64,000 nucleotides of DNA, taken from assembly GCF_001751245.1 (NCBI RefSeq), contig NZ_LJGU01000114.1, positions 94,244 through 158,243 of the forward strand, in the 5' to 3' direction. Below are positions 34,686-43,446 of this stretch, piece after piece. The notes beneath the pieces were generated by a model. It ran no database searches. It saw nothing but the letters and a program-made list of their open reading frames with translations, and had not been told where the DNA came from. The stretch comes from Streptomyces oceani (GTDB lineage Bacteria; Actinomycetota; Actinomycetes; Streptomycetales; Streptomycetaceae). Position 1 is the stretch's first letter, and each line of letters begins with the position of its first letter. Made by a program: the position numbers and the translations under genes.

Positions 34686-35639
34686 ATGTTGAAGTACGTC
34701 CTCGAGTTGATCGACCTGCTGGACGATCCACGGGTCGACGGCGAACGGGTAGTGGAGTACCTGGACTTCGTCGCCGGCGCCGAGGCCTCGGGAGCGCGGA
34801 TCACCACGGTCCCCGGGGAGCGCGGGACGACGGATTTCGTTCGGGTACGCGTCTCCGGCAGCCACGGGCGCTCCGCGGGGGAGAACGCCCGTACCCTTGG
34901 CGTGGTCGGCCGACTCGGCGGAGTCGGGGCACGGCCCGAGATGACCGGTCTGGTCTCGGACGCGGACGGCGCGGTCGCCGCGCTCGCCACGGTGGCCAAG
35001 CTGCTGGACATGCGCCGCCGCGGGGACACGCTCCCGGGGGACGTGGTGATCGCGACCCACATCTGCCCCACCGCGCCCACCGAGCCGCACGACCCAGTGC
35101 CGTTCATGGGCTCACCGGTGGACATCGCCACCATGAACCGGCACGAGGTCGCGGCGGAGATGGAGGCCGTGCTCTCCATCGACACCACGAAGGGAAACCG
35201 CGTCATCAACCACCGGGGCCTGGCCCTCTCCCCCACCGTCAAGGAGGGATGGGTGCTGCGGGTCAGCGAACAGCTCGGCGAACTGCTGTCCGTCGTCACC
35301 GGTCAGCCACTGGTGACCTATCCCGTCACGACCCAGGACATCACCCCCTACGGGAACGGCGTGCACCACATCAACTCGATCCTTCAGCCGGCCACCGCCA
35401 CCAACGCCCCGGTCGTCGGGCTGGCGGTCACCTCCTCCGCCGCCGTACCGGGCTGCCAGACCGGCGCGAGCCACGAGACGGACATCGCCGCCGCCGCGCG
35501 CTACGCCGTCGAGGTCGCCAAGGCGTACGGCGCCGGCCGGCTGGACTTCCACGACGCGGAGGAGTTCGCCGGCCTCGTCCGCCGCTACGGCGCGATGAAC
35601 CACCTGCAGACCCTCGGGCGGCACCAGGAGGAGTCCTGA
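34686..35639 (+). CDS. DUF1177 family protein
   Basis: A 317-residue protein starting LKYVLELIDLLDDPRVDGER. Segments such as VVIATHICPTAPTEPHDPVP, GLVSDADGAVAALATVAKLL and a C-terminal TGASHETDIAAAARYAVEVA match DUF1177, a family of unknown activity usually found beside peptidase and transporter genes. ATG 34686 follows GAAAGGAAGG. It is the first gene of an operon with an NCS1-type permease (TGATG overlap) and an M20 peptidase. Presence of conserved His, Asp and Glu residues suggests a hydrolase, but this is only a guess. Confidence 0.87.
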   Translation: MLKYVLELIDLLDDPRVDGERVVEYLDFVAGAEASGARITTVPGERGTTDFVRVRVSGSHGRSAGENARTLGVVGRLGGVGARPEMTGLVSDADGAVAALATVAKLLDMRRRGDTLPGDVVIATHICPTAPTEPHDPVPFMGSPVDIATMNRHEVAAEMEAVLSIDTTKGNRVINHRGLALSPTVKEGWVLRVSEQLGELLSVVTGQPLVTYPVTTQDITPYGNGVHHINSILQPATATNAPVVGLAVTSSAAVPGCQTGASHETDIAAAARYAVEVAKAYGAGRLDFHDAEEFAGLVRRYGAMNHLQTLGRHQEES

Positions 35640-37030
35640 TGGCGTCGACAGGGCAGGCCGCCGCGAAGCACCTCGGCAACGACGACTACGCGCTCTCCCG
35701 CGTCCCGCGCGACCAGCGCTTCGGCTTCTGGAGCATGCTGCTCCAGTGGCTGGCCCAGTCCGGCTCGATCTCCCAGTTCACCCTGGGGGCCACCATCGGC
35801 GTCGGAATGACCTTCGGTGACGCCTTCCTGGCCTTCACGCTCGGCGCGGTCATCCTGGAGGTCGTGATCTTCGCCATCGGCCTGGCCGGTATGCGCGAAG
35901 GACTGGCGACGCCCCTGCTCACCCGCTGGGCCGGCTTCGGGAGAAACGGTTCCGCACTGGTGAGCTTCGTCCTCGCGGTCAGCCTCGTCGGATGGTTCGG
36001 CGTCCAGAACACGATCTTCGGGGAGAGCGTGTCCGCCCTGGCGGGTGGCCCGGCGTGGGCGTGGTGTCTGGCCGCCGGGATCGCCATCACGGTGCTCGTG
36101 ATGTTCGGCTTCCGCTACATGGCGCACTTCGCGAAGATCGTCACCCCGCTCTTCTTCGGCATGGTCGCCTGGTCCGTCACCAGCACGCTGATGGACCACT
36201 CCCTGACGGAGTTGATCAACTCCCCGCCCCCCGGGGAGACCATCCCCCTCTCGGTGGCCGCCACGGCGGTCGCGGGCGGCTTCATGACCGGCGCGATCGT
36301 CGCCCCGGAACTCACCCGCTACAACCGGAAGGGCTCGCACGTCCTCCTGCAGACCGGCTCCTCGATCGTCCTGTCCGAGTACATCGTCGGCATGGTGGGT
36401 GTACTGCTCGGTCACCTGGTCAAGAGCAGCGAGGTCTCACACATCGTGCTGAGCACCTCCGGGGCGTTCGGCGTCCTTGTCGTCCTGATGTCCACGGCGA
36501 AGATCAACGACTGGAACCTCTACGGCTCTTCCCTGGGGGTGGTCAACTTCTTCCAGGTCGTCTTCGGCAAGCGCCTGCACCGCGGAGCCGTCACCATCGG
36601 GCTCGGCGTGGCCGGCACGGCGCTCTCCGCGGTCGGGATGATGGCGCACTTCACGGACTTCCTGTCACTGCTGGGCGTCACCATCCCACCCATCGGCGGC
36701 ATCCTGGTGGCCGAGTACTGGCTGGTCCGCCGGATGCGGAAGCCGCTCGACGACACCCGGGAGTCCGGCACCCTCCCAGCCAGCTCGCCCACCTGGGTAC
36801 CGATGTCCCTGGTCATCTGGGCCGTGGCGTTCTGTGTGGGCCAGTTCGTGGACGCGGGCATCCCGGCGCTCAACTCGCTGTTGACCGCGGTCGTGCTCTA
36901 CTGCGTGCTCGGCCGACTGGGACTCGTGAGGCCGTACGGCACCTCGGAACTGGACCACGAGGTCGGCACCGCCACGCGACGGGGCCACAGCGACGGCGAA
37001 AGTGAAACCACCCCGATCGGAGCCGTATGA
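35639..37030 (+). CDS. NCS1-family permease (cytosine/purine permease-like)
   Basis: A 463-residue protein with about 12 hydrophobic segments. The N-terminal SRVPRDQRFGFWSMLLQWLA and the SLVGWFGVQNTIFGES region are typical of CodB-like NCS1 transporters, which move nucleobases, hydantoins or related amides with a cation. Start and stop overlap its neighbours by 2 and 4 bases. Coupling to an M20 hydrolase and DUF1177 makes a cyclic amide, ureide or dipeptide-like substrate more likely than cytosine; no deaminase is present. Confidence 0.9.
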   Translation: MASTGQAAAKHLGNDDYALSRVPRDQRFGFWSMLLQWLAQSGSISQFTLGATIGVGMTFGDAFLAFTLGAVILEVVIFAIGLAGMREGLATPLLTRWAGFGRNGSALVSFVLAVSLVGWFGVQNTIFGESVSALAGGPAWAWCLAAGIAITVLVMFGFRYMAHFAKIVTPLFFGMVAWSVTSTLMDHSLTELINSPPPGETIPLSVAATAVAGGFMTGAIVAPELTRYNRKGSHVLLQTGSSIVLSEYIVGMVGVLLGHLVKSSEVSHIVLSTSGAFGVLVVLMSTAKINDWNLYGSSLGVVNFFQVVFGKRLHRGAVTIGLGVAGTALSAVGMMAHFTDFLSLLGVTIPPIGGILVAEYWLVRRMRKPLDDTRESGTLPASSPTWVPMSLVIWAVAFCVGQFVDAGIPALNSLLTAVVLYCVLGRLGLVRPYGTSELDHEVGTATRRGHSDGESETTPIGAV

Positions 37031-38355
37031 CCTCCCCCAACCCGCAGCCCACACCGGCCCCGGCGTCCGAGGAGGCACAGCGTGAGGTCGTCGACCTCTG
37101 CGCCGAACTCATCCGCTTCGACACCTCCAATCCCACCAGCGACGAACGTGCCTGCGCGGAATGGGTCGCCGGCAAGCTGGCCGAGGCCGGCATCGAGTCA
37201 CAGCTGATCGAGAGCGAACCGGGCCGCGCCAACGTCATCGCCCGGATCGCTGGTTCCGACCCAGGGCGCGGCGCGCTGCTGGTGCACGGCCACCTGGACG
37301 TCGTACCGGCGGACCCGGCGGAGTGGCGGGTCGCGCCGTTCGCCGGGGAGATCAGGGACGGGTACCTCTGGGGCCGAGGCGCCATCGACATGAAGGACAC
37401 GGTGGCCGTGATGCTCGCCACCGCGCGGCACTTCGCGCGTACGGGCACACGCCCGGCGCGCGACCTGGTCCTCGCCTTCCTCGCCGACGAGGAGGCCGGC
37501 GGGAGGTGCGGCGCGCACTGGCTGGTGACCCACCGGCCGGAGCTGTTCGAGGGGGTCACCGAGGCGATCGGCGAGGGCGGCGGCTTCTCGTACGCGCTGG
37601 ACGACACACGCCGGCTGTACCCGATCGAGAACGCGCAGCGCGGCATGGCCTGGATGGAACTCACCGCGACCGGGCGAGCCGGGCACGGTTCCTCGCCCAA
37701 CGCCGAGAACGCCGTGACGGACCTCGCCGAGGCGCTGACCCGGATCGGCCGGCACACCTTCCCACTCCGGCTGATCGAGCCAGTCCGGGCGCTGCTGGCG
37801 GAGGCCGCGCGACTGTACGGGGTCGAGTTCGACGAGGGCCACCTGGCGGGCAGCCTGGACCGGCTCGGGCCGGTCGCCGACTTCACCCAGGTGGTGCTGC
37901 GCAACTCGGCCAACCCCACGATGTTCCAGGCCGGCTACCAGACCAACGTGATCCCGGGCCGAGCCACCGCCAGGGTGGACGGCCGCTTCCTGCCCGGACA
38001 CGAGCAGGAGCTGATCGACACCATCGACGCGCTCCTGCCTCCGTCGGTGAGTCGCGAGTGGGTCAACCACGACCTCGCTATGGAGACCCCCTTCGAGGGT
38101 CCGCTGGTGGACGCGATGTGCGACGCCGTACGCGGGGAGGACCGGGACGGCTACCCGGTGCCGTACTGCAACCCCGGTGGCACCGACGCCAAGGCGTTCA
38201 CCCGGCTCGGCATCCGCTGCTTCGGCTTCAAGGGGCTGAAGCTGCCGCACGACCTGGACTACGGCCGACTCTTCCACGGCGTGGACGAACGGGTGCCGGT
38301 CACCGGCCTGGAGTTCGGGGTCCGGGTCATGACCCGCCTGTGGCGGACCTGCTGA
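37027..38355 (+). CDS. M20 family metallopeptidase (ArgE/DapE/ACY1 type)
   Basis: A 442-residue zinc hydrolase. VHGHLDVVPA and WGRGAIDMKD hold the first metal ligands and the catalytic aspartate, ADEEAGG the general base and metal-binding glutamates, GRAGHGSSPN the dimerisation-domain histidine, and NPGGTDAK and LFHGVDERVP the C-terminal part. It hydrolyses an N-acyl or peptide amide bond in the cytoplasm. Its ATG overlaps the permease stop (ATGA). A strong hairpin follows 45 bases after the stop. Substrate unknown. Confidence 0.92.
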   Translation: MTSPNPQPTPAPASEEAQREVVDLCAELIRFDTSNPTSDERACAEWVAGKLAEAGIESQLIESEPGRANVIARIAGSDPGRGALLVHGHLDVVPADPAEWRVAPFAGEIRDGYLWGRGAIDMKDTVAVMLATARHFARTGTRPARDLVLAFLADEEAGGRCGAHWLVTHRPELFEGVTEAIGEGGGFSYALDDTRRLYPIENAQRGMAWMELTATGRAGHGSSPNAENAVTDLAEALTRIGRHTFPLRLIEPVRALLAEAARLYGVEFDEGHLAGSLDRLGPVADFTQVVLRNSANPTMFQAGYQTNVIPGRATARVDGRFLPGHEQELIDTIDALLPPSVSREWVNHDLAMETPFEGPLVDAMCDAVRGEDRDGYPVPYCNPGGTDAKAFTRLGIRCFGFKGLKLPHDLDYGRLFHGVDERVPVTGLEFGVRVMTRLWRTC

Positions 38356-38400
38356 ACGACCGATACGCGCGACGGTCTCCCGCCGTGGCCCGTCCGCACC

Positions 38401-38428
38401 GCCCCCGCCGCCGTCAGGCGGCGGGGGC
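38401..38428 (+). terminator. Strong GC hairpin after the M20 operon
   Basis: GCCCCCGCCGCC, loop GTCA, GGCGGCGGGGGC: a perfect 12-bp stem. It lies between the convergent M20 and phospholipase D genes and could terminate both. Confidence 0.85.
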
Positions 38429-38502
38429 GATGTCGTTGTCGGCAGTTCCGTGTGTACGCCCTGGCCTCCTGCCCGAAACCTTCGCGGGCCTCCGCGAGGT
38501 GA

Positions 38503-39723
38503 TCACAGGAAGCGGCGGATGGGACGTACAGCTACTTCCCCCAGGCGCTGCGGCACGGGCCTGCGCTTCCAGCGTCCGGGCGTGATGAGGTCGCCGCCCT
38601 GCCAGTCCACGGTGTAATGCTCGTCCAGCGTCGCGGTGAGTTCCTCGTCCACGACGGCGAGCATGACCTCTTCGTCATGTTCGAGCGAGCGACGGTTGAA
38701 ATTGGTCGAACCGACCAGGGAAACGATGCCGTCGATGGTCACGATCTTGGCGTGCAGCATCGTCGGCTGGTACTCGGCGATCCGGACGCCGGCGCCCAGG
38801 AGATCCTCATAGGAGCGACGGCCGCCCAGCTGCGAGACGCGTTTGTCCGTGTGCGGACCGGGGATCAGGATCTCGATCCTGACTCCCCGGCGAGCTGTGC
38901 GGCACAACAGTTGGACGAAGAAATCGTCCGGGGTGAAATACGCGGTCGAGACCCGGACCCGCTCCTGTGCCGACTCCAGCACCACACGCAGCAGGGTCTG
39001 CATGTCCTGCCAGCCGAAGCTGGCCGAACCGCGGACCACCTGGACCACGGACCGACCGGTCATGTCGTGTTCGATGAAGCGGTCATTATGGTCGAAGAGC
39101 TCCTGATGGCACTCCGCCCAATTTTGAGCGAACGCGGCCGTGATGCCGTCGACCGCTGGGCCGCAAACCTGGATGTGCGTATCCCGCCATTCACCCGGAT
39201 GACGGGCGTCCCCGCACCATTCCTCCGCAATGCCTACCCCTCCGGTGAAGGCGGTTCGCTCATCAACCACGAGAGCCTTGCGGTGGCAGCGGTGGTTCTG
39301 CTTGAAAGGAGAGACCCACATCGGCTTGCGGAACCACACTACCTGCACGCCTGCCGCGGACATCTCGTCGAGCAGGTTCTGCTGGATGGGGCTGCTGCCG
39401 AACCCGTCCAGCAGCAGTCGCACGCGTACACCCTCCCGGGCGCGTTCCGAGAGCGCGGCTGCGAAATCACGGGCGATGTCACCGCGCCAGTAAACGAACG
39501 TCATCATGTCGACCGTGTGCTCGGCCGCTCGGATCGCCCCGAGCATCGCGGGGAAAATCTCATCGCCGTTACGCAACACGCGCAGCTCGTTGCCTTCCGT
39601 CGCGGCGATGCCAATCAACCGCTCCAGACGTCTGCGTATCTCCCGCTTTCGCTCCCCGACCCGCACCGCACTCGAGTTCGGGCCATCATCGGCAGGACTG
39701 GCAGGCTGCTCCGCGACACTCAT
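38503..39723 (-). CDS. Phospholipase D-family protein, cardiolipin synthase-like
   Basis: A 406-residue protein with two HKD motifs: HRKALVVDERTAFTGG and HAKIVTIDGIVSLVGSTNFN. The N-terminus has no membrane helices, unlike classical cardiolipin synthase A, but actinobacterial members of this type are known. It probably transfers phosphatidyl groups or cleaves phosphodiesters. The ATG at 39723 precedes the conserved region; the frame is open further upstream without support. It is transcribed leftward, 92 bases after the unknown membrane protein gene, with which it may share a transcript. Confidence 0.88.
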   Translation of the reverse strand: MSVAEQPASPADDGPNSSAVRVGERKREIRRRLERLIGIAATEGNELRVLRNGDEIFPAMLGAIRAAEHTVDMMTFVYWRGDIARDFAAALSERAREGVRVRLLLDGFGSSPIQQNLLDEMSAAGVQVVWFRKPMWVSPFKQNHRCHRKALVVDERTAFTGGVGIAEEWCGDARHPGEWRDTHIQVCGPAVDGITAAFAQNWAECHQELFDHNDRFIEHDMTGRSVVQVVRGSASFGWQDMQTLLRVVLESAQERVRVSTAYFTPDDFFVQLLCRTARRGVRIEILIPGPHTDKRVSQLGGRRSYEDLLGAGVRIAEYQPTMLHAKIVTIDGIVSLVGSTNFNRRSLEHDEEVMLAVVDEELTATLDEHYTVDWQGGDLITPGRWKRRPVPQRLGEVAVRPIRRFL

Positions 39724-39815
39724 GAACCGGACCCTACGGACCCCGTCGGCCGGATGGGAGAACCCTTCGTGACGACAGTGAAGGCCGTCGGACAGTGCGA
39801 GACGGCGACCGAGGC

Positions 39816-41066
39816 TCAACTCTCGTGGTCTTCGGCGCGTGTCGCCTCGCGATCGGTGCGCTCCTCTTCCTTGTCGCGCTGCGCCTGACGCTCAAGCTCC
39901 CGTTGGCTATAAGCAGCCCGACGCACGGCATCCTCTCCCGCGAGACCGGATCCCAGAGCACCTGCGATCGTTCCCATGGACGCAGACAGCCACGCGATGG
40001 TCGCCAGGTCGGAGAAGCCGGCCCCGTGCCCGAGCGTGGTGGCAAGGTAGCCGATAGGGATAGCAACGAACGCGGCAAGCAGCGTGACGGCGTACAGCAA
40101 CAGGTACATACAGAAGACACCGAAGGAAACCGTCAGCGTCGTCACCGAGTTGTACAGCGCCGATTCGGACCGCAGACGACGGTTTCTCGGCCTCTCCCAC
40201 AGACCGTTGTCGAAGATCAGCCAGACGATCATCGCGAGCACCGCGGCCGCATTCACCAGGATCAGGCGTGCGGTACTGAAGGCATCTGCCAACTGCCAGA
40301 TGTTGGAATAGAACACTCCGAACGCGGCGCCGGCAGCAGCACCCGCCAGCGCTGGCGAGAGGCTCGGAACCAGACGCCAAGGACGGTTCACCCTCACCAT
40401 CCCGGTCAACAGCCGCAGCTTCCCCCGCGCCCCTGTCAGCACAAGGTGCAGGGACCCACCCTGAGGACCGAGTTGGACGTCGGAATCCTCTTCAACGTCC
40501 TCCTGCTCATCAGCGCGCCTCTCTTCACTGTCGCTGATGATGTCCCAGGAAAAGCCCAGCCCGGACCCGGCAGGTTTCCGCTCCCCACCCGGCTCCTCCG
40601 TGGCGGCAGATCGAGCGCCACCCCCACTCCCGAGATACTCGGCCACCAGATACGCGATCGTGTCGCGCGCCCGGCGGCGCACCCGAAACGCCCCGAGGGC
40701 GGGCAACGACACAAGTCCCACCCCGCGATCGGGGTGGCAGTCAGCGAAAACCGGCTGCTTGCCCGCTCGACGCGGCAATTCGGTCAGCAGGACAGTGACA
40801 TCCCACCCCTGCTCCTCCCGCTGACGACGCCCGATATCGAGCAGCGGCAACACACCTTCCTCATCCAAGGGCAGCAACTGCGACGAGGTCTCCACCCGCC
40901 AGCGCTCCCGGCCACCCTCGGGCTCCGCGAGCAGAGCAGACAGCTCCTGTCCGATCGAATCCACAATCTCAGCCGACGGACCCGGGTCAGCGACCAGCCC
41001 GAGAACGGCTTCAGCGTTGTCCACACGACCGTTGCCTGCTTCCGCCGCGTCTTCCTTCGTGCTCAA
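39816..41066 (-). CDS. Unknown membrane protein with large soluble N-terminal domain
   Basis: A 416-residue protein I cannot assign. Residues 1-210 are soluble: an acidic start, WDVTVLLTELPRRAGKQPVF, VGLVSLPALGAFRVRRRARD and an acidic linker rich in E and D. The C-terminal half has about four hydrophobic segments (LAGAAAGAAFGVFYSN, LILVNAAAVLAMIVWLIFDN, MYLLLYAVTLLAAFVAIPIG, ASMGTIAGALGSGLAG) and a charged cytoplasmic tail (ERQAQRDKEEERTDREATRA). Codon choice is less GC-extreme than in neighbours, as it is in the downstream phospholipase D gene, which suggests joint acquisition. Membrane insertion or stress function is possible but unproven. Confidence 0.75.
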   Translation of the reverse strand: MSTKEDAAEAGNGRVDNAEAVLGLVADPGPSAEIVDSIGQELSALLAEPEGGRERWRVETSSQLLPLDEEGVLPLLDIGRRQREEQGWDVTVLLTELPRRAGKQPVFADCHPDRGVGLVSLPALGAFRVRRRARDTIAYLVAEYLGSGGGARSAATEEPGGERKPAGSGLGFSWDIISDSEERRADEQEDVEEDSDVQLGPQGGSLHLVLTGARGKLRLLTGMVRVNRPWRLVPSLSPALAGAAAGAAFGVFYSNIWQLADAFSTARLILVNAAAVLAMIVWLIFDNGLWERPRNRRLRSESALYNSVTTLTVSFGVFCMYLLLYAVTLLAAFVAIPIGYLATTLGHGAGFSDLATIAWLSASMGTIAGALGSGLAGEDAVRRAAYSQRELERQAQRDKEEERTDREATRAEDHES

Positions 41067-41728
41067 GAACCTCTCCTATTCGCGCCATCCCGCCGCGCCG
41101 TCACAGAGGTGACGACGCGGCGGGAAAGCGCCTCTTCCTCGTACATGTTCTGCCTGCACGGAACCCTGCCAAAGAGAGCACCTCTCCAGGACCGGGACAC
41201 GCTCCACAAGGCTAGACGAGGCTGTCCGAGAACTTTCGGTAATTCCTACGTTGTTGAGACGGGATGAGCGAGCCATTCGTCTCACCCGGGTGCCGGGGGT
41301 GGCTCCCAGCAGTCCGCCGACGATGGCTGCGATCGATTGGCCGCCCGACGCCCGGAAGCCAGCCCCCTACGGCGACCCGGCTGACCGGACGCCGCTGGGC
41401 GAAGGGCGCACCGAGCAGTCATCCGCAACCCGACCCGGACCACCGTCTACAAGGTCGAAGCGGAGGCCGACCGTAACCGGCGCGAGCACCGAACCCTCCA
41501 GGACTCCGCGACCAGGTGCCCACGCTCCACCCACCACGCGGTGAAGGGCGCCTGACCCGGCGTACGGCACCGGCCGCCATGTCGAGATCGACGCCGGCGG
41601 CATCAGAGAGTCAGAAGGTCCCGCCCCCGAGCACCACCGATGGCTGTAAGCCACTCGGCCGTGGACATACGAGAAGAGGGCCTTCTCGCCGCGGTTCCGG
41701 ACGCGGGCGGACGACTGACGGACATCCC
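41067..41728. other. Gene-poor stretch with degraded coding-like tracts
   Basis: About 660 bases without a convincing gene. Short tracts look protein-like: around 41430-41520 the plus strand reads TTVYKVEAEADRNRREHRTL before breaking, and at 41640-41732 it encodes a 30-residue MAVSHSAVDIREEGLLAAVP peptide ending at a stop. Neither matches a family I recognise. The stretch may hold remnants of a lost gene. The open frames across it have unnatural composition. Confidence 0.4.
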
Positions 41729-41793
41729 TTGACAGTGATTGAGGCCACCGCGCATGATTCGCTGATACCGAACGACAGTCGCTATAACCGAAC
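41729..41793 (+). promoter_or_regulatory. Symporter operon promoter with two tandem IclR-type operators
   Basis: TTGACA (41729-41734) and CATGAT (41753-41758) are 18 bases apart. TTCGCTGATACCGAAC (41758-41773) overlaps the -10, and the related GTCGCTATAACCGAAC (41778-41793, 13 of 16 identical) follows exactly 20 bases later. Both resemble the palindrome TTCGGTGATGCCGAAC found at four other places between 48.3 and 55.0 kb, so this promoter is probably repressed by the IclR protein encoded at 48455-49237. Confidence 0.78.
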
Positions 41794-41826
41794 GCATGGC
41801 GTGGGGTGCGACTCAGGAGGAGCGAC

Positions 41827-43410
41827 GTGGGCAATACGGACATCAGCTACCTCGACGTGGGCATCGTCGGCCTGTACATCGTGCTGACCCTGCTCATCGG
41901 CGTGTACGTGGGCAAGCGCAAGAAGAGCGCCGACGAGTACTTCCTCGCCGGGCGCAGCCTGACCTGGCCGGTCGTCGGCTTCTCGCTGTACGCGACGAAC
42001 CTCTCCGGCGCGTCCTTCATCGGCCTGGCCGGCGCCGGGTACTCCTCAGGGCTCGCGTTCTACAGCCACGAGTGGGTTCCGGCGCTCATCCTGATCGTGT
42101 TCGTCGTACTGTTCCTGCCCTTCTACATGCGCTCCGGGGTCTCCACGCTGCCCGAGTTCCTCGAGCGTCGCTACGACGAGCGGTCCCGGGTCGTACTGTC
42201 CGGCTTCACCATCGTGACCAACGTCTTCATCGACTGCGCCATCGCGCTGTACGCGGGCGCGCTGGTCTTCCAGGCGTTCTTCCCGCACATGCCGCTGTGG
42301 CTGCCGATCGTCGTGATGGCGGTGCTGACCGGCGTCTACACCGTCTTCGGCGGCCTCAAGTCGGTCGCCGTCAACGACGTCATCCAGGCGATCGTGTTCC
42401 TCGTCGGAGGCGCCATCGTCTTCTTCGCCGCGCTCGCGGCCATCCCGTCCTGGGACGCCGTGGAGCGGGCGGCGCCCGGCGGGGAGTTGAGCATCTTCCA
42501 GCCGGCGGACGACGCGCAGGTGCCGTGGCCCGGGGTGTTCACCGGTCTGGTGGTCATCGGGATCTACTTCTGGTGTACGAACCAGGTCATCGTCCAGCGG
42601 ACCCTCGGCGCGAAGAGCCTGGACCACGGCCGCAACGGCGCGCTCTTCGGCGGTTTCCTCAAGCTCACCGGCATCGCGATCATGATCCTGCCCGGCAGCA
42701 TGGCGCTGGTGCTCTACCCGGACCTGTCGAACCCGGACGAGGCGTTCCCGACCCTGACCCTGGACCTGCTGCCGAGCGGCCTGCGCGGCGTCGTCCTGGC
42801 GGCCGTGCTCGCCGGCATCATGTCGACGGTCGCCGGCGTACTGAACTCCGCCTCCACGCTGCTCACCATGGACTTCGTCGCGAAGTACCGTCCGCGCACC
42901 GCGCAGCGCACGCTCGTGCTCATCGGACGGGCCACCGCGGCCGGCGTCATCGCGGTCTCGACCGTCTGGGCCACCCAGATGCACCGCTTCGGCACGCTGT
43001 TCGTCTACCTGCAGTCGGTGCTGTCGTACCTGGTGCCGCCGATCGTCGCGGTGTTCCTCTTCGGCCTGCTGTGGAAGCGCACCACCCGGCACGGCGCGTT
43101 CTGGACGCTGCTCAGCGGACTCGTCGTCGGTGCGGTCGGGCTGCTCGCCAACGAGGTGTACGGCATGCTCGACATCCAGGCGCTGTACGCGGCGGCCATC
43201 CTCTTCGTCGGATCGAGCCTCGTGCTCGTCACCGTCAGCCTCGCCACCGAGCCGCTGCCGGACGACGAGGTGGCGGCTTACGTGTGGCGTCCGCAGCTGT
43301 GGCGGGACGAGTCCCGCGAGCTGGCCGGCAAGCCGTGGTACGTCAACTACCGCGTCTACGCCGCGCTGTTGTTCCTGACCACGCTCGGCGTCGTCGTCAC
43401 CTTCGCCTGA
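41827..43410 (+). CDS. Sodium:solute symporter (SSS family)
   Basis: A 527-residue transporter with about 13 hydrophobic segments. The conserved DEYFLAGRSLTWPVVGFSLY, TNLSGASFIGLAGAGY and VLNSASTLLTMDF regions identify the SSS family, nearest in feel to sugar symporters. The GTG at 41827 is chosen because AGGAGGAG lies 4 bases before it; a GTG further upstream precedes that site. It heads an operon with an oxidoreductase, SDR and SMP-30 lactonase, so the cargo is probably a sugar or sugar acid that is then oxidised. Confidence 0.92.
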   Translation: MGNTDISYLDVGIVGLYIVLTLLIGVYVGKRKKSADEYFLAGRSLTWPVVGFSLYATNLSGASFIGLAGAGYSSGLAFYSHEWVPALILIVFVVLFLPFYMRSGVSTLPEFLERRYDERSRVVLSGFTIVTNVFIDCAIALYAGALVFQAFFPHMPLWLPIVVMAVLTGVYTVFGGLKSVAVNDVIQAIVFLVGGAIVFFAALAAIPSWDAVERAAPGGELSIFQPADDAQVPWPGVFTGLVVIGIYFWCTNQVIVQRTLGAKSLDHGRNGALFGGFLKLTGIAIMILPGSMALVLYPDLSNPDEAFPTLTLDLLPSGLRGVVLAAVLAGIMSTVAGVLNSASTLLTMDFVAKYRPRTAQRTLVLIGRATAAGVIAVSTVWATQMHRFGTLFVYLQSVLSYLVPPIVAVFLFGLLWKRTTRHGAFWTLLSGLVVGAVGLLANEVYGMLDIQALYAAAILFVGSSLVLVTVSLATEPLPDDEVAAYVWRPQLWRDESRELAGKPWYVNYRVYAALLFLTTLGVVVTFA

Positions 43411-43446
43411 GCCCCACCCGGGATGTCCCTGGAGAGGAGTGCCCGC

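Noticed and set aside
41251-41887. Open frames of 70-158 codons in the gap before the symporter
   Set aside because: They have Pro/Arg/Ser-rich random composition, overlap one another on both strands and lack ribosome binding sites; the last two run into the symporter promoter and gene.
42046-43092. A 348-codon minus-strand frame opposite the symporter gene
   Set aside because: It is rich in D, R, H, E and Q as expected from the complement of hydrophobic codons, and the symporter frame is clearly real.
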